Notes: generated by a model from the sequence alone, not told the origin. A stretch of 64,000 bases of DNA from Terribacillus saccharophilus (GCA_900110015.1 FOCD01000001.1:1406070-1470069), one strand, 5' to 3'; positions 26,688 through 36,401 are shown, numbered from the stretch's first letter. A program made the numbers and translations.

Positions 26688-27794
26688 TTACTCTTCTGGC
26701 CAAACTGTCTTCGACACATCAACGATAAAGCGCAGTTTTTCCCATTGCTCTTCTTCTGTCAGTTTATTGCCATGATGTGTAGAAGCAAATCCGCATTGGG
26801 GGCTTAAACAAATTTGGTCAAGCGGGATATATTTTGCTGCTTCATCAATACGGCTGATAACAGCATCCTTATCTTCCAATTCACCGAACTTCGAAGTTAC
26901 AACGCCCAGCACGACTCTTGGACCGTCCTGCGGGATATATTGAAGCGGTTCAAATGTGCCGGAACGCTCATCATCATATTCTAGGAAGAAGCCGTCCACT
27001 TTCTCTTTCGCTAATAGATCTTGGGCAATCAGATCATAGCTTCCTCCGAACATATAAGTCGAGCGGTAGTTTCCTCGACAAAGATGCGTCGTCACAGTAA
27101 GGTCTTCTGGTTTTCCTTCCAATACACCATTGATTACTCGGCGTGCCAAATCGATCAGGAATTCCCGGGAATGCTCTCCATCGAATTTCGCATCAGGTGA
27201 CGACAGCGTTGCAATATAGACATCATCCAGCTGCAAATAACGCACTCCCAGATCATAGAAAGCTTGGATGGCATCTTTGTATGCCTGGATTACGTCAGCC
27301 GCAAAATCCTCGATATCTGGATAAATCGAATGATCTCTAATATCTGTATGGAAGAGCTGATTCGGACTAGGAATTGTTTGTTTAGCTACTGCTCTGCCAG
27401 CGACGATGTCTTGGAATACTTTATAATCCTCAAGGAAAGGATGCTCTGGATTAAATGAAACTTTACCCGTATTTTTAATGTTATATCGTTCTGTCTCTTC
27501 ACCTTTGAACAGATAGCCGGTGTCTGGAACATAGCCCGTGATGCCATTAAGATGCTCCAAAAAATCTGTATGCCAGAATCTTCTTCTGAATTCTCCGTCT
27601 GTTACGAGCTCCAAACCGACTTCAATCTGTTTGTCTACGATTCTTTTAATTTCTGACGTTTCAATTCCGCGAAGATCTTGTTTACTGATTAGTCCTTCTT
27701 TGAATTGCTGTCTTGCTTTGTGCAGTACATCTGGACGAAGTAAGCTCCCTACGTGATCTGCTCTGAATGGTGCCGTTTTTGTTTTCGTTGTCAT
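26688..27794 (-). CDS. yxjG: MetE C-terminal-like methyltransferase (YxjG/YxjH family)
   Basis: 368-residue cobalamin-independent methionine synthase-like protein, only the catalytic half. FRADHVGSLLRP at the N-terminus, VTDGEFRRRFWHTDFL, LQLDDVYIA, zinc ligands His and Cys in THLCRGNYRS and Cys in LSPQCGFAS. Start ATG 27794 has SD gggaga; its upstream part overlaps the metC stop region. Third gene of an S-box-controlled operon with metI and metC, as in B. subtilis where yxjG and yxjH are S-box genes. Proposed to remethylate homocysteine with an unusual methyl donor. Confidence 0.9.
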   Translation of the reverse strand: MTTKTKTAPFRADHVGSLLRPDVLHKARQQFKEGLISKQDLRGIETSEIKRIVDKQIEVGLELVTDGEFRRRFWHTDFLEHLNGITGYVPDTGYLFKGEETERYNIKNTGKVSFNPEHPFLEDYKVFQDIVAGRAVAKQTIPSPNQLFHTDIRDHSIYPDIEDFAADVIQAYKDAIQAFYDLGVRYLQLDDVYIATLSSPDAKFDGEHSREFLIDLARRVINGVLEGKPEDLTVTTHLCRGNYRSTYMFGGSYDLIAQDLLAKEKVDGFFLEYDDERSGTFEPLQYIPQDGPRVVLGVVTSKFGELEDKDAVISRIDEAAKYIPLDQICLSPQCGFASTHHGNKLTEEEQWEKLRFIVDVSKTVWPEE

Positions 27795-27810
27795 GTTCAT
27801 CTCTCCCATT

Positions 27811-28983
27811 TTAGTTTTCTACTTTTTCTGTTACTCGTTCAGCAGCCTTTAAGGCCTGCTGCAGATCTCCAATGAGATCCTCCACATGCTCCAGTCCGAC
27901 AGATAACCGCAAGAGTCCATCTGATATACCTCGTTTCTTACGCTCTGCTTCCGGCATAGCAGCATGTGACATCGTTGCCGGATACGAAAGAATGGATTCG
28001 ACTGCACCTAGACTGACGGCAAAGATAGGGATGCGAAGCTGTTCCACAAAAATCTTGGCGTGCTCCCTGCTCGGCAGAGCGAACGATATTACTGCTCCAT
28101 TTCCACTGGCCTGCCCAGTATGTATGTCATGTCCGTTATGGGTAGGCAGGCCAGGGTAGAAAACATCTTCCACTAGCGGATGAGCCAGCAGGAATGAAGC
28201 TATCCTCTCCGCTGTTTCCGATGACTGACGCAATCTAGTACCTAACGTCTTTATTCCTTGGAGCAGCAAATAGCTATCCTGGGCACCGAGTATTGCACCA
28301 AACGTGTTCTGAATAAAAGCCAGTCGTTCTCCCAATTCCGTATCCTTTGTAATCAGCAGCCCAGCGATAATATCACTATGACCTGACAGAAACTTGGTTG
28401 CACTGTGAATGACCACATCCACACCAAATGCCAATGGCTGCTGATACAGCGGAGTCAAAAAGGTGTTGTCCAAGAAAGTTAAACAATCGTTCTGCTTTGC
28501 TATCCGAACAACTGCCCGGATGTCTGTCACCTTTAAGCAGGGATTAGACGGTGTTTCCAGGTAAATGACCTTCGTATTTGGTCGTACAGCTGCTTCAACA
28601 GCATCCAAATCTGTTAAGTCTACAAAGGAATGACTAATCTGGAATTTTGGAAGGATTTCTGTCACAAAACGATACGTTCCACCGTATACATCCTCAGTCA
28701 CAATGACATGATCACCTGCCGACAGCAGCATGAACGCTGAGGATATTGCTGCCATGCCAGATGAAAATGCTAAAGCATCTGTGCCGGACTCCAATTCGGC
28801 GGCCTTTTGCTCCAGTGCTTTTCGTGTCGGATTGCCAGAACGACTGTAATCAAATGGACCAAAATCATCAAAGCTTTCCTGATGGAAGGTTGACGATAGA
28901 TAAATCGGCACATTCACCGCACCTGTACGCTGCTCTTTGTGTGATCCCCGTATACACGTCGTTTCTGCATGTTGTTCTTCCAT
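27811..28983 (-). CDS. metC: cystathionine beta-lyase MetC
   Basis: 390-residue PLP enzyme of the Cys/Met metabolism family, cleaving cystathionine to homocysteine. Motifs FDYSRSGNPTRKALEQ, FSSGMAAISSAF, PLP Lys in VVIHSATKFLSGHSDI and C-terminal LRLSVGLEHVEDLIGDL. It follows metI by 11 bases and precedes the yxjG-like gene by 16. Distinguishing it from a gamma-lyase relies on the operon context and its resemblance to B. subtilis MetC. Confidence 0.9.
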   Translation of the reverse strand: MEEQHAETTCIRGSHKEQRTGAVNVPIYLSSTFHQESFDDFGPFDYSRSGNPTRKALEQKAAELESGTDALAFSSGMAAISSAFMLLSAGDHVIVTEDVYGGTYRFVTEILPKFQISHSFVDLTDLDAVEAAVRPNTKVIYLETPSNPCLKVTDIRAVVRIAKQNDCLTFLDNTFLTPLYQQPLAFGVDVVIHSATKFLSGHSDIIAGLLITKDTELGERLAFIQNTFGAILGAQDSYLLLQGIKTLGTRLRQSSETAERIASFLLAHPLVEDVFYPGLPTHNGHDIHTGQASGNGAVISFALPSREHAKIFVEQLRIPIFAVSLGAVESILSYPATMSHAAMPEAERKKRGISDGLLRLSVGLEHVEDLIGDLQQALKAAERVTEKVEN

Positions 28984-28994
28984 ATGATGACCTC

Positions 28995-30095
28995 CTAATC
29001 CAGTTTGGCGAATGCTTGCTGTAAATCACCAATCAAATCCTCAGCTTCTTCAATTCCGACTGAGAAACGAAGCAGACAATCACAAATTCCTCTGGCTTCC
29101 CTCTCCTCAATAGGAATGTCCGCATGTGTCTGTGTTGTCGGATACGTTATAAAGCTCTCCACCCCACCAAGGCTTTCTGCAAACGTGATGATGTTTAGGC
29201 TGCGAAGGAACGTGTCGACCCAGCTGCTGTCCTGCACACGGAACGAAAGCATCCCACCTTTGCCTGTATACAAGACATCCTTCACCTTCGACTCCTCTGC
29301 CAGGTAATTTGCAATATGCTGTGCATTTGCTTGGTGCTGCCGCATTCGTAGCGGCAGCGTCTTCAAGCCGCGGATGAGTAACCAGGAATCGAGCGGTGAC
29401 AAGACAGCACCCGTGCCGTTATGCAATACTGCTAATCGATCTGATAATTCACAGCCCTTACTCACTACAAGACCGGCTAAAACATCATTGTGGCCACCGA
29501 TATATTTCGTCGCACTATGGATGACAATATCTGCCCCTTCCGTTATCGGCTGTTGGAAATAAGGCGTCAGAAACGTATTATCAACAATCAATAGCAGATT
29601 ATGATCTTTTGCTAATTGCGCATATGCAGCAATATCGATTTCCTGCATGAGCGGGTTTGTCGGTGTTTCAAGGAAAATTGCTTTTGTATCTTCCGTTATT
29701 AATGCTGCAGTCTCTTCAACGGAATGAAATGGCGCATACACCGGCGATACGTCATATGCATCTGAATAGAAATCAAACAATCGATAGGTGCCTCCATAAA
29801 TATCCTCTGGCACTAGCAGTGAATCGCCTGAACGAAATAGGGATAATACAAGCTGAATTGCTGCCATGCCTGAGCTGCATGCAAAAGCTCGATCGCCTTT
29901 TTCCAGCATTGCAAAACCTTCTTCCAGGACAGAACGAGTAGGATTCTTCGTCCGTGAATAATCATACCCGGTAGATTCGCCAATTCCTCCATGTGCATAA
30001 GCAGTGGACAAATACACTGGCGGATTCACTGCTCCTGTTACTCCATCACTGCGATTTCCTAACTGCACGAATGTCGTTTCCATACTATTTCCCAT
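28995..30095 (-). CDS. metI: cystathionine gamma-synthase / O-acetylhomoserine thiolyase MetI
   Basis: 366-residue PLP enzyme joining cysteine (or sulfide) to acylated homoserine, first committed step to homocysteine. YDYSRTKNPTRSVLEEGFAMLE, CSSGMAAIQLVLSLF, PLP Lys in IVIHSATKYIGGHNDVLAG. Start ATG 30095 (MGNSMETTFV) has SD aagggtgag. First gene of metI-metC-yxjG, directly behind a SAM-I riboswitch, so it is expressed when SAM is low. Both MetI and MetC are homologous and arose by duplication. Confidence 0.92.
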   Translation of the reverse strand: MGNSMETTFVQLGNRSDGVTGAVNPPVYLSTAYAHGGIGESTGYDYSRTKNPTRSVLEEGFAMLEKGDRAFACSSGMAAIQLVLSLFRSGDSLLVPEDIYGGTYRLFDFYSDAYDVSPVYAPFHSVEETAALITEDTKAIFLETPTNPLMQEIDIAAYAQLAKDHNLLLIVDNTFLTPYFQQPITEGADIVIHSATKYIGGHNDVLAGLVVSKGCELSDRLAVLHNGTGAVLSPLDSWLLIRGLKTLPLRMRQHQANAQHIANYLAEESKVKDVLYTGKGGMLSFRVQDSSWVDTFLRSLNIITFAESLGGVESFITYPTTQTHADIPIEEREARGICDCLLRFSVGIEEAEDLIGDLQQAFAKLD

Positions 30096-30128
30096 ACGGC
30101 TTCTCACCCTTCTCTTAAACAAAAAAAG

Positions 30129-30157
30129 AACCTTCTCCCCAAAAAGGAAGAAGGTTC
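30129..30157 (-). terminator. S-box attenuator terminator of met operon
   Basis: Minus-strand stem GAACCTTCT / AGAAGGTTC followed by TTTTTTT, between the aptamer and metI. Confidence 0.9.
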
Positions 30158-30177
30158 AGTCATGACCGAATCAGCTT

Positions 30178-30278
30178 CTTATCTTTAAGGCGGATACCTT
30201 TTGGATTTAGCACCGTGTCTTTCTCAGACTGGTTGCTGAGACATCATCGGGCCAATTCCCTCCGTCTCTCTTGATAAG
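30178..30278 (-). ncRNA. SAM-I riboswitch (S-box) of metI-metC-yxjG
   Basis: Minus-strand CTTATCAAGAGAGACGGAGG, then TGGCCCGATGATG, CAGCAACC, CACGGTGCTAAATCC and closing GATAAG. All S-box landmarks are present, including the P1 helix CTTATC/GATAAG. A promoter with TTGACT (30332-30337) and TAACAT (30310-30315) lies just upstream. SAM binding should favour the terminator at 30129-30157. Confidence 0.95.
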
Positions 30279-30431
30279 AAAATTTCTATTTAATTTTTAT
30301 ATTAAAGCTATGTTAACACACAAAAATATACAGTCAAGCATTATTTAAAATTTTCTGCCAAATGAATCTTTTTCTAATGTAATTTTTAGCGTAGTACAGC
30401 TCATTAGGAAAAAAAGTGACAAAAAATAGAA

Positions 30432-30460
30432 TTGACACCCAGAACTTTTCGGTCTATCCT
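30432..30460 (+). promoter_or_regulatory. sigma-A promoter of the S-box peptide-transporter operon
   Basis: TTGACA (30432-30437), 17-base spacer, TATCCT (30455-30460), about 20 bases before the rightward riboswitch. Confidence 0.75.
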
Positions 30461-30480
30461 TTTCCTTACAACTAATATTT

Positions 30481-30580
30481 CTTATCGAGATTGGTGGAGG
30501 GAATGGCCCAACGAAACCAAAGCAACAGGCTGCAAGGTGCAGTACTGTGCTAATTCCAGGTGTATAACACTGCAGATAAG
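30481..30580 (+). ncRNA. SAM-I riboswitch (S-box) of the amidohydrolase/ABC transporter operon
   Basis: Plus-strand CTTATCGAGATTGGTGGAGG, AATGGCCCAACGAAACC, AGCAAC, GTGCTAATTCCAGG and closing GATAAG (30575-30580). It is a complete second S-box, divergent from the one ahead of metI, and is followed by its own terminator at 30598-30634. Confidence 0.95.
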
Positions 30581-30597
30581 AAGAGCGGAAAATCTTT

Positions 30598-30634
30598 AAA
30601 AGACCCTCTTCTGTCTGGAAGAGGGTCTTTTTTT
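30598..30634 (+). terminator. S-box attenuator terminator
   Basis: 14-bp stem AAAAGACCCTCTTC / GAAGAGGGTCTTTT followed by more T, between the aptamer and the amidohydrolase start. Confidence 0.92.
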
Positions 30635-30691
30635 AGCATCAATTCCGATTATATCCATTGGAAATATCAAGATTATTACAGGAGGTTGGAA

Positions 30692-31888
30692 ATGGAACAG
30701 ATCAAGCAGAGAATAGCAGAAGTACATACAGAACTAGAAGACAATTTCGCTGAAGTGGTTGAGTGGAGACGATATTTACACCAGCATCCCGAATTGAGTT
30801 TCCAGGAAACAGAGACAGCCCGTTTTATCGCTGATAAACTGCGCAGCTTCGGCTACGAAGATATCCAGACAAACATCGGCGGTTATGGCATCGTCGCTAC
30901 ACTTGCAGGAAAGACAGCAGGCCCAACGATTGCTCTGCGAGCCGATTTCGATGCGCTACCGATTGAAGATGAAAAAGAGACTGCGTATCGATCCAAGACA
31001 TCTGGTGTCATGCATGCTTGCGGTCATGACGGTCATACAGCCGCCTTGCTCGGAACTGCTAAAACATTGATCAAGCACAAGGAAAGCCTGAAAGGTAAAG
31101 TGGTTTTCCTGTTCCAGCCAGCTGAGGAAGTTCCTCCAGGCGGCGCGAAAGCAATGATTGAAGATGGTGCACTTGATGGTGTGGACTATGTTTACGGTGC
31201 CCACCTTAATTCGGCTGCTCCTATCGGAAAGATCGGTGTTGGCGAAGGCTTCAAGATGGCAGCAGTTGATAAATTTGCGATCACGATCCAAGGAAAAGGT
31301 GGTCATGGCGCAGCTCCACATGAAGCTGTCGATCCAATTGTCATTGGCAGTGATATTGTCAGCGCCTTGCAAAAGATTGTCAGCCGCAGAGTCAACCCTC
31401 TTGAATCAGCAGTTGTGACACTTGGTGTGTTCCAGTCTGGCCAAGCATTCAATGTAATTCCGGATACAGCCAGACTAGAAGGAACAGTCCGGACGTTTAA
31501 TGCCGATATCCGCCAGCAGGTGAGAAAACAGATAGAGTCCATTGTAGCCGGTATTGCAACTGGATTCGGCGCAACCTATTCAATTGATTATCTGCACGGC
31601 TATCCTGCTCTTTACAATCACCCGGAAGAAACTGCACTTCTACAGCGTCTTTTTGCCGATGAATTCGGTGAAGAACAGGTAATTCCGCTTGAAACTGGTA
31701 TGGGTGCAGAGGATTTTGCTTATTATTTACAGGAGAAACCCGGAAGCTTCTTCAAAGTCGGCTCCCGCAATGAGGATACTGGCACCCATTACCCGCATCA
31801 TCATCCTAAGTTCGACATCGATGAGCGAGCTTTGCTTATCACGGAAAAAGCATTTACGAAAATTGTATTCTCGTTATTGGGAAGCTAA
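30692..31888 (+). CDS. M20 family amidohydrolase (N-acyl amino acid/hippurate hydrolase type)
   Basis: 398-residue metal-dependent amidase of the IAA-amino acid/hippurate hydrolase group, relatives including YxeP/SndA, which deacylate N-acetylated sulfur amino acids. Metal ligands: RADFDALP, CGHDGHTAAL (MHACGHDGH), EEVPPGGA and the last His in THYPHHHPKFD. Dimerisation lid around 175-290. ATG 30692 has SD aggaggt; the open frame runs back into the riboswitch but that part is not coding. First gene of an S-box operon with a five-gene peptide-type ABC transporter, so its substrate is probably a methionine- or cysteine-derived conjugate. Confidence 0.92.
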   Translation: MEQIKQRIAEVHTELEDNFAEVVEWRRYLHQHPELSFQETETARFIADKLRSFGYEDIQTNIGGYGIVATLAGKTAGPTIALRADFDALPIEDEKETAYRSKTSGVMHACGHDGHTAALLGTAKTLIKHKESLKGKVVFLFQPAEEVPPGGAKAMIEDGALDGVDYVYGAHLNSAAPIGKIGVGEGFKMAAVDKFAITIQGKGGHGAAPHEAVDPIVIGSDIVSALQKIVSRRVNPLESAVVTLGVFQSGQAFNVIPDTARLEGTVRTFNADIRQQVRKQIESIVAGIATGFGATYSIDYLHGYPALYNHPEETALLQRLFADEFGEEQVIPLETGMGAEDFAYYLQEKPGSFFKVGSRNEDTGTHYPHHHPKFDIDERALLITEKAFTKIVFSLLGS

Positions 31889-31900
31889 GGAGGAAGTATA

Positions 31901-33487
31901 TTGAATAAGAAGTTTGCACTTATAATATTTGGCTTAATGGCCACCATCGCCCTATTCGGGTGCTCCAGCAATTCCAGCAGCAGTTCCGGTGCAAGCGGCG
32001 GAGATCCCGTTGAAGGCGGTGACCTAAATGTTGCCATGACAGCTGATCCCGATACGCTTGACTGGATGTATTCCGGAGAAAGTGCTACTAGAAAAATTGG
32101 CTGGCATATTTACGAAGGTTTATTTGCAATAGATCATGATTATCAAGTACGCCCTTTGCTTGCTGACGATTATACCGTCAGTGATGATAAGAAAACCTAT
32201 ACGATCACGCTTCGTGACGGACTGAAATTCCATAACGGGCAAGACGTAACAGCTGAAGACGCAAAAGCATCAATCGACCGCTGGCTGAAGGTCTCCTCTG
32301 TCGGTAAGATCGCTGCAACACATGTTGATTCAGTCGAAGCAACAGATAACCTGACATTGGTCATTACGCTCAACGATCCGTATACCGCTTTGCTTACTGA
32401 TATGTCTGCACCAAAAGCATCAGCTGTCATCATTCCAGCTGACATTGCTGAAGCAGCAGGTGAGCAGCCGCTGACAAACGAGCAGCTTATCGGTACAGGT
32501 CCATTCAAATTTGATTCCTGGAAGCGCGGAAATGAAATTGTCCTTTCCAAATTCGATGACTATCAATCTCGTGAAGAAGAAGACTGGGGCGGTTTGACAG
32601 GTAAGAAAACCGCATACCTGGATACGATTCATTTCAAGATCGTAAAGGATCCGCAAGTCATGCTCAATGGACTTAAAACAGATCTATATGATTATGTACA
32701 ATCGATCCCGCTTGATTTATATGATGTAGTTGATACGACACCAAATGTTGAACCAGCTATCTCCAGTAATGGCTACTCTGTCATTACACCGGATAAATCA
32801 GAAGCACCTTTCGATGATATCAAGGTCAGAGAAGCACTGCATGCTGCACTGGATAAAGAAGCAATCGCCAAAGCAACTTACGGCAACAGCGAATTTTATA
32901 ATCTAGATGGTGCCTTGTTCACCCCAGATCAGACCGCTCTTTACTCGGATCAAAACATCGACAACTTCGAAGCTTTTAATCAGGATGAAGCTAAAAAGCT
33001 GCTTGAAGACAGCTCCTATGACGGTCAGCCAGTAAAAATCATCTTCTCTAATGATCATGCAGAGTATAAGAAAATTGCCGAAATCGCAGAACAGCAGCTT
33101 GAAGCAGTTGGCTTCAACGTCGAATTGGAGTCCTATGAATGGGCAACTTACCTGGAAAAATGGAGCGATGGCTCTAACTGGGATATGGTCGTAGTCGGCT
33201 GGTCTCCATTCTTCTCTCCAAACCAAGCTGGTGTAGTAAGCCAGGATTCCAACAGCAGCGGCTGGTACGACAGTGAACGCTGGCAGGAGCTTATCACACA
33301 ATGGGGTGAAGCAGAAGATGAAGCCGCACAGCAAGAGATCCTCGCTGAGCTGAACAAGACGATTTATGACGAGCTTCCATTTGAGAAAGTAAGCAATCTT
33401 TCTACGCTCGATGCACGCACTTCCAATTTGCAGGATTATGATGATTGGTATGGTCCTCGCTTCTGGAATACATGGAAATCACAGTAA
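31901..33487 (+). CDS. peptide-type ABC transporter substrate-binding lipoprotein (SBP family 5)
   Basis: 528-residue extracellular lipoprotein. TTG start 31901 (SD aaggagg), signal ending ALFGCSS with Cys21. SBP_bac_5 features: YEGLFAIDHDYQVRPLLADD, YTITLRDGLKFHNGQDVTAEDA, VREALHAALDKEAIAKATYG and VVVGWSPFFSPNQAG. Binds peptides or small conjugates and delivers them to the permeases encoded next. Expression is under the SAM-I riboswitch two genes upstream. A hairpin at 33497-33528 separates it from the permease gene. Confidence 0.92.
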   Translation: MNKKFALIIFGLMATIALFGCSSNSSSSSGASGGDPVEGGDLNVAMTADPDTLDWMYSGESATRKIGWHIYEGLFAIDHDYQVRPLLADDYTVSDDKKTYTITLRDGLKFHNGQDVTAEDAKASIDRWLKVSSVGKIAATHVDSVEATDNLTLVITLNDPYTALLTDMSAPKASAVIIPADIAEAAGEQPLTNEQLIGTGPFKFDSWKRGNEIVLSKFDDYQSREEEDWGGLTGKKTAYLDTIHFKIVKDPQVMLNGLKTDLYDYVQSIPLDLYDVVDTTPNVEPAISSNGYSVITPDKSEAPFDDIKVREALHAALDKEAIAKATYGNSEFYNLDGALFTPDQTALYSDQNIDNFEAFNQDEAKKLLEDSSYDGQPVKIIFSNDHAEYKKIAEIAEQQLEAVGFNVELESYEWATYLEKWSDGSNWDMVVVGWSPFFSPNQAGVVSQDSNSSGWYDSERWQELITQWGEAEDEAAQQEILAELNKTIYDELPFEKVSNLSTLDARTSNLQDYDDWYGPRFWNTWKSQ

Positions 33488-33496
33488 TGCCCCGAG

Positions 33497-33528
33497 AAAA
33501 TCGCCTGCGTTACCGCTGGCGATTTTCT
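33497..33528 (+). terminator. intra-operon hairpin after binding-protein gene
   Basis: Stem AAAATCGCC / GGCGATTTT with downstream CTTCC rather than a T run; probably a partial terminator or 3'-stabilising hairpin that leaves more binding protein than permease. Confidence 0.65.
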
Positions 33529-33556
33529 TCCATTTCTAAATAAAGGAGTGACACAT

Positions 33557-34501
33557 GTGCTTAGTTACACGATCCGAAGACTGTTATCTGTCATACCGGT
33601 TATGCTTGTTGTCAGCATCATTGTATTCCTGCTCGTTCACCTGACACCCGGAAATCCAGCCTTTATCATCCTTGGAGAAGACGCTTCACCGGAAGCCATT
33701 GCACAGCTAGAGAAACAGCTTGGTTTGAATGAGCCTTTGTATATCCAGTTCTTCGATTGGATCAAACAAGTTATGACCGGCGATCTAGGAACGAGTGTCT
33801 ATTCTGCCCAGCCAGTTACGGAGCTGATTTTTGGCAATTTTGGACCAACGATTAGCTTGATGGTATTGTCCCTGCTCTTTATTTTGGTCATCTCCATTCC
33901 GCTGGCAATCCTGATTGTGTCCTTGCGTAAAACAATTCTGGATCCGTTATTTACTAACGCATCACTTCTCGGTGTATCCATACCGGAATTCTGGCTTGCG
34001 ATTTTGCTTGTGCTCGTTTTTGGTGTAACATTCCCGATCTTCCCGGTCGCCGGATATATGCCGCTTGCAGAAGGCTTTGGTCCATGGATTTATCATTTGC
34101 TGCTGCCTGCTTTCGTACTGGCATTAGTAGAAATCGGCATCATTGCACGGATGCTGCGGGACAGCATGCTGGATTCCGTGAACCAGGATTATACAAAAAC
34201 AGCACGAGCCAAAGGCGTTCGTGAACGTGATGTATTGATGAAGCACGTTTTCTCCAATGCGCTCATCCCAACAACAACTGTGCTTGGTGCCACAGTCGCA
34301 GGTCTGCTTGGCGGAACGGTTATCATCGAAACACTTTTCACCATCCCTGGTATCGGGCAGCTTTTAATCGACTCGATTCACCGACGGGATTACCCAGTGA
34401 TTCAAGGCGTCGTACTATTCATCGCTGCGATTTACGTTCTAGTCAACTTAATCGTCGATCTTTTGTATGCATTCCTTGACCCGAGAATCCGCTATGACTG
34501 A
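33557..34501 (+). CDS. peptide-type ABC transporter permease (DppB/OppB family)
   Basis: 314-residue permease with six membrane helices. GTG 33557 is preferred (SD aaaggag, 8-base spacing); a GTG at 33548 overlaps the SD. The EAA loop for ATPase contact reads DYTKTARAKGVRERDVLMKH, and the N-terminal LSYTIRRLLSVIPVML is typical of DppB. It pairs with the next gene to form the channel of the S-box-controlled importer. Confidence 0.93.
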   Translation: MLSYTIRRLLSVIPVMLVVSIIVFLLVHLTPGNPAFIILGEDASPEAIAQLEKQLGLNEPLYIQFFDWIKQVMTGDLGTSVYSAQPVTELIFGNFGPTISLMVLSLLFILVISIPLAILIVSLRKTILDPLFTNASLLGVSIPEFWLAILLVLVFGVTFPIFPVAGYMPLAEGFGPWIYHLLLPAFVLALVEIGIIARMLRDSMLDSVNQDYTKTARAKGVRERDVLMKHVFSNALIPTTTVLGATVAGLLGGTVIIETLFTIPGIGQLLIDSIHRRDYPVIQGVVLFIAAIYVLVNLIVDLLYAFLDPRIRYD

Positions 34502-34522
34502 GCCGAAGGAGGTACATAAACG

Positions 34523-35371
34523 ATGATGTCAAAGAAGAGGAATATTATAGCACTTACTATTTTCTTGCTTGTTGCATTAGCGACTATAACTGCAAATTTG
34601 TGGCTGCCGGTCTCCCCTGCAGCGATAGACGCCAACCAGCGTCTGCTCGCACCATCTGGCACCCATTGGTTCGGTACAGATGATTTTGGTCGCGACATCT
34701 TTGCTCGTGTTATTGTAGCTGCTCGCGTGTCACTGGCTGTCGGTGTCATTGTTGCTGTCGTGGCAACTGTAATTGGTACACTGCTTGGTCTTGTGTCCGG
34801 TTATTTCCGGAAAACAGATTTTATCTTGATGCGGATTGTAGATGGCTTTCTCGCTTTCCCTGCCCTTCTACTTGCATTAGCACTCGTTGCGGCTTTAGGC
34901 GGAAGCATTACGAATATCGTCATCGCCCTGACAATTGCCTTCTTCCCAGTCATGGCTCGAGTAGTACGCTCTGCTGTGCTGCAAATTAAAAACGCACAAT
35001 ACATTGAAGCAGCAAGAACGACGGGAACAAATAATGTGGTGATCATATTCCGTTATATCCTGCCGAATGTACTATCGCCAATTATTGTACAAAGTACATT
35101 TATCTTTGCCAAAGCAATACTAGCAGAAGCAGCACTTAGCTTCCTCGGTGTCGGAGTTAATCCATCCACACCAACCTGGGGTAATATGCTGCAGGAATCA
35201 CAAATTTATATCACGATCGCTCCATGGTTCTCGATTTTCCCAGGTATCGCAATCGTCATTACTGTTTTATCGTTGAACATACTCGGTGACGGTCTCAGGG
35301 ACGCCTTCGATCCACATAGCGTCAAGAAAAAACGGAAACGCAAACCAAAGCAAACAGCACCTGCTGCCTAG
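34523..35371 (+). CDS. peptide-type ABC transporter permease (DppC/OppC family)
   Basis: 282-residue second permease with five to six helices; GTDDFGRDIFARVIVAARVSL is the OppC_N signature and YIEAARTTGTNNVVIIFRYILPN the EAA loop. SD ggaggt before ATG-ATG at 34523. Follows dppB-like by 21 bases and precedes the ATPase gene by 13. C-terminus is strongly basic (KKKRKRKPKQ). Confidence 0.93.
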   Translation: MMSKKRNIIALTIFLLVALATITANLWLPVSPAAIDANQRLLAPSGTHWFGTDDFGRDIFARVIVAARVSLAVGVIVAVVATVIGTLLGLVSGYFRKTDFILMRIVDGFLAFPALLLALALVAALGGSITNIVIALTIAFFPVMARVVRSAVLQIKNAQYIEAARTTGTNNVVIIFRYILPNVLSPIIVQSTFIFAKAILAEAALSFLGVGVNPSTPTWGNMLQESQIYITIAPWFSIFPGIAIVITVLSLNILGDGLRDAFDPHSVKKKRKRKPKQTAPAA

Positions 35372-35384
35372 AGGAGGTTTCATT

Positions 35385-36401
35385 ATGCTAGAAGTTAACA
35401 ATCTGCATGTACACCTGGATACACCAGCTGGCCTCGTCAAAGCAGTTGATGGTGTATCCTTCCGGCTGGAAGCCGGGCAGACAATCGGTATTGTCGGGGA
35501 ATCGGGCAGTGGAAAAAGTGTGCTCGCCCATTCGCTGACAAAGCTTAATCCAGAACCGCCCGCAACGTATCCAAAAGGTGAAATTCTGTTCGAAGGAGAG
35601 AACATCCTGACAATGGATAAAAAGCGTCTGCGTAATCTACGCGGAAAAGAAATCGCCATGATCTTTCAAGATCCGATGTCTAGCCTCAATCCTGTTTTCA
35701 GGATTGGCAGACAGCTGATGGAAGCCATTCAGACGCATCAGAAGCTGCCCAAAAAAGAAGCTCGCCAAAAAGCAATCGAGCTGCTGATAGATGTTGGCAT
35801 TCCAGATCCAGAACGACGGATGCAGGATTATCCGCATCAGTTTTCCGGCGGAATGCGCCAGCGCGTTCTGATCGCCATTGCACTGGCAGCCAGACCCAAG
35901 CTGCTTATCGCCGATGAGCCGACGACAGCATTGGATGTTACAATTCAAGCTCAAATTATTGAGTTATTAAAAAGTATCCAGAAGAAGTATGGTACCAGCA
36001 TTATTATGATTACTCATGATCTAGGCGTCGTGGCAAACCTGGCAGACAGAATCCTTGTTATGTATGCAGGTAAAATAGTCGAATCCGGAAGTACAGCTGA
36101 TATCTTCTATGATACGGCGATGCCGTATACATGGTCGCTGCTGCGCTCGATTCCAAGACTTGATGCTGGGGCTTCTGAGAGGCTGCTCCATATCGAGGGG
36201 CATCCCCCGAATTTGATTCACCCGCCAAAAGGCTGCAATTTCCATCCTCGCTGTCCATTTGCGAGAGATGCTTGCCTTCAGACTGACCCGCCGCTCGCGG
36301 AACGCGGTACAAATCACATGGCTGCGTGCATACTCACTAAGCCTGAATTCGATAAAGAAAAACGTGCTGTTGCCGAACGGAAAGGAGTGCTGCTATCATG
36401 A
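35385..36401 (+). CDS. peptide-type ABC transporter ATPase (DppD/OppD family)
   Basis: 338-residue ATPase. Walker [10 protein letters not shown]-loop in [17 protein letters not shown], signature FSGGMRQRV, Walker [13 protein letters not shown], and the oligo_HPY C-terminal domain with [13 protein letters not shown], whose Cys residues bind an iron-sulfur cluster in some relatives. ATG 35385 has SD gaggagg; the longer frame overlaps dppC. Its stop overlaps the ATG of the next ATPase (ATGA), implying coupling. Confidence 0.94.
   Translation: MLEVNNLHVHLDTPAGLVKAVDGVSFRLEAGQTIGIVGESGSGKSVLAHSLTKLNPEPPATYPKGEILFEGENILTMDKKRLRNLRGKEIAMIFQDPMSSLNPVFRIGRQLMEAIQTHQKLPKKEARQKAIELLIDVGIPDPERRMQDYPHQFSGGMRQRVLIAIALAARPKLLIADEPTTALDVTIQAQIIELLKSIQKKYGTSIIMITHDLGVVANLADRILVMYAGKIVESGSTADIFYDTAMPYTWSLLRSIPRLDAGASERLLHIEGHPPNLIHPPKGCNFHPRCPFARDACLQTDPPLAERGTNHMAACILTKPEFDKEKRAVAERKGVLLS

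Noticed and set aside
30560..30691. N-terminal extension of the amidohydrolase into the riboswitch
   Set aside because: It overlaps the S-box P1 helix and terminator; the ATG at 30692 has a strong SD and matches the family start.
35286..35384. Extension of the OppD-like ATPase into the preceding permease gene
   Set aside because: ATG 35385 has an SD and begins the conserved ABC domain; the upstream part is the permease C-terminus in another frame.
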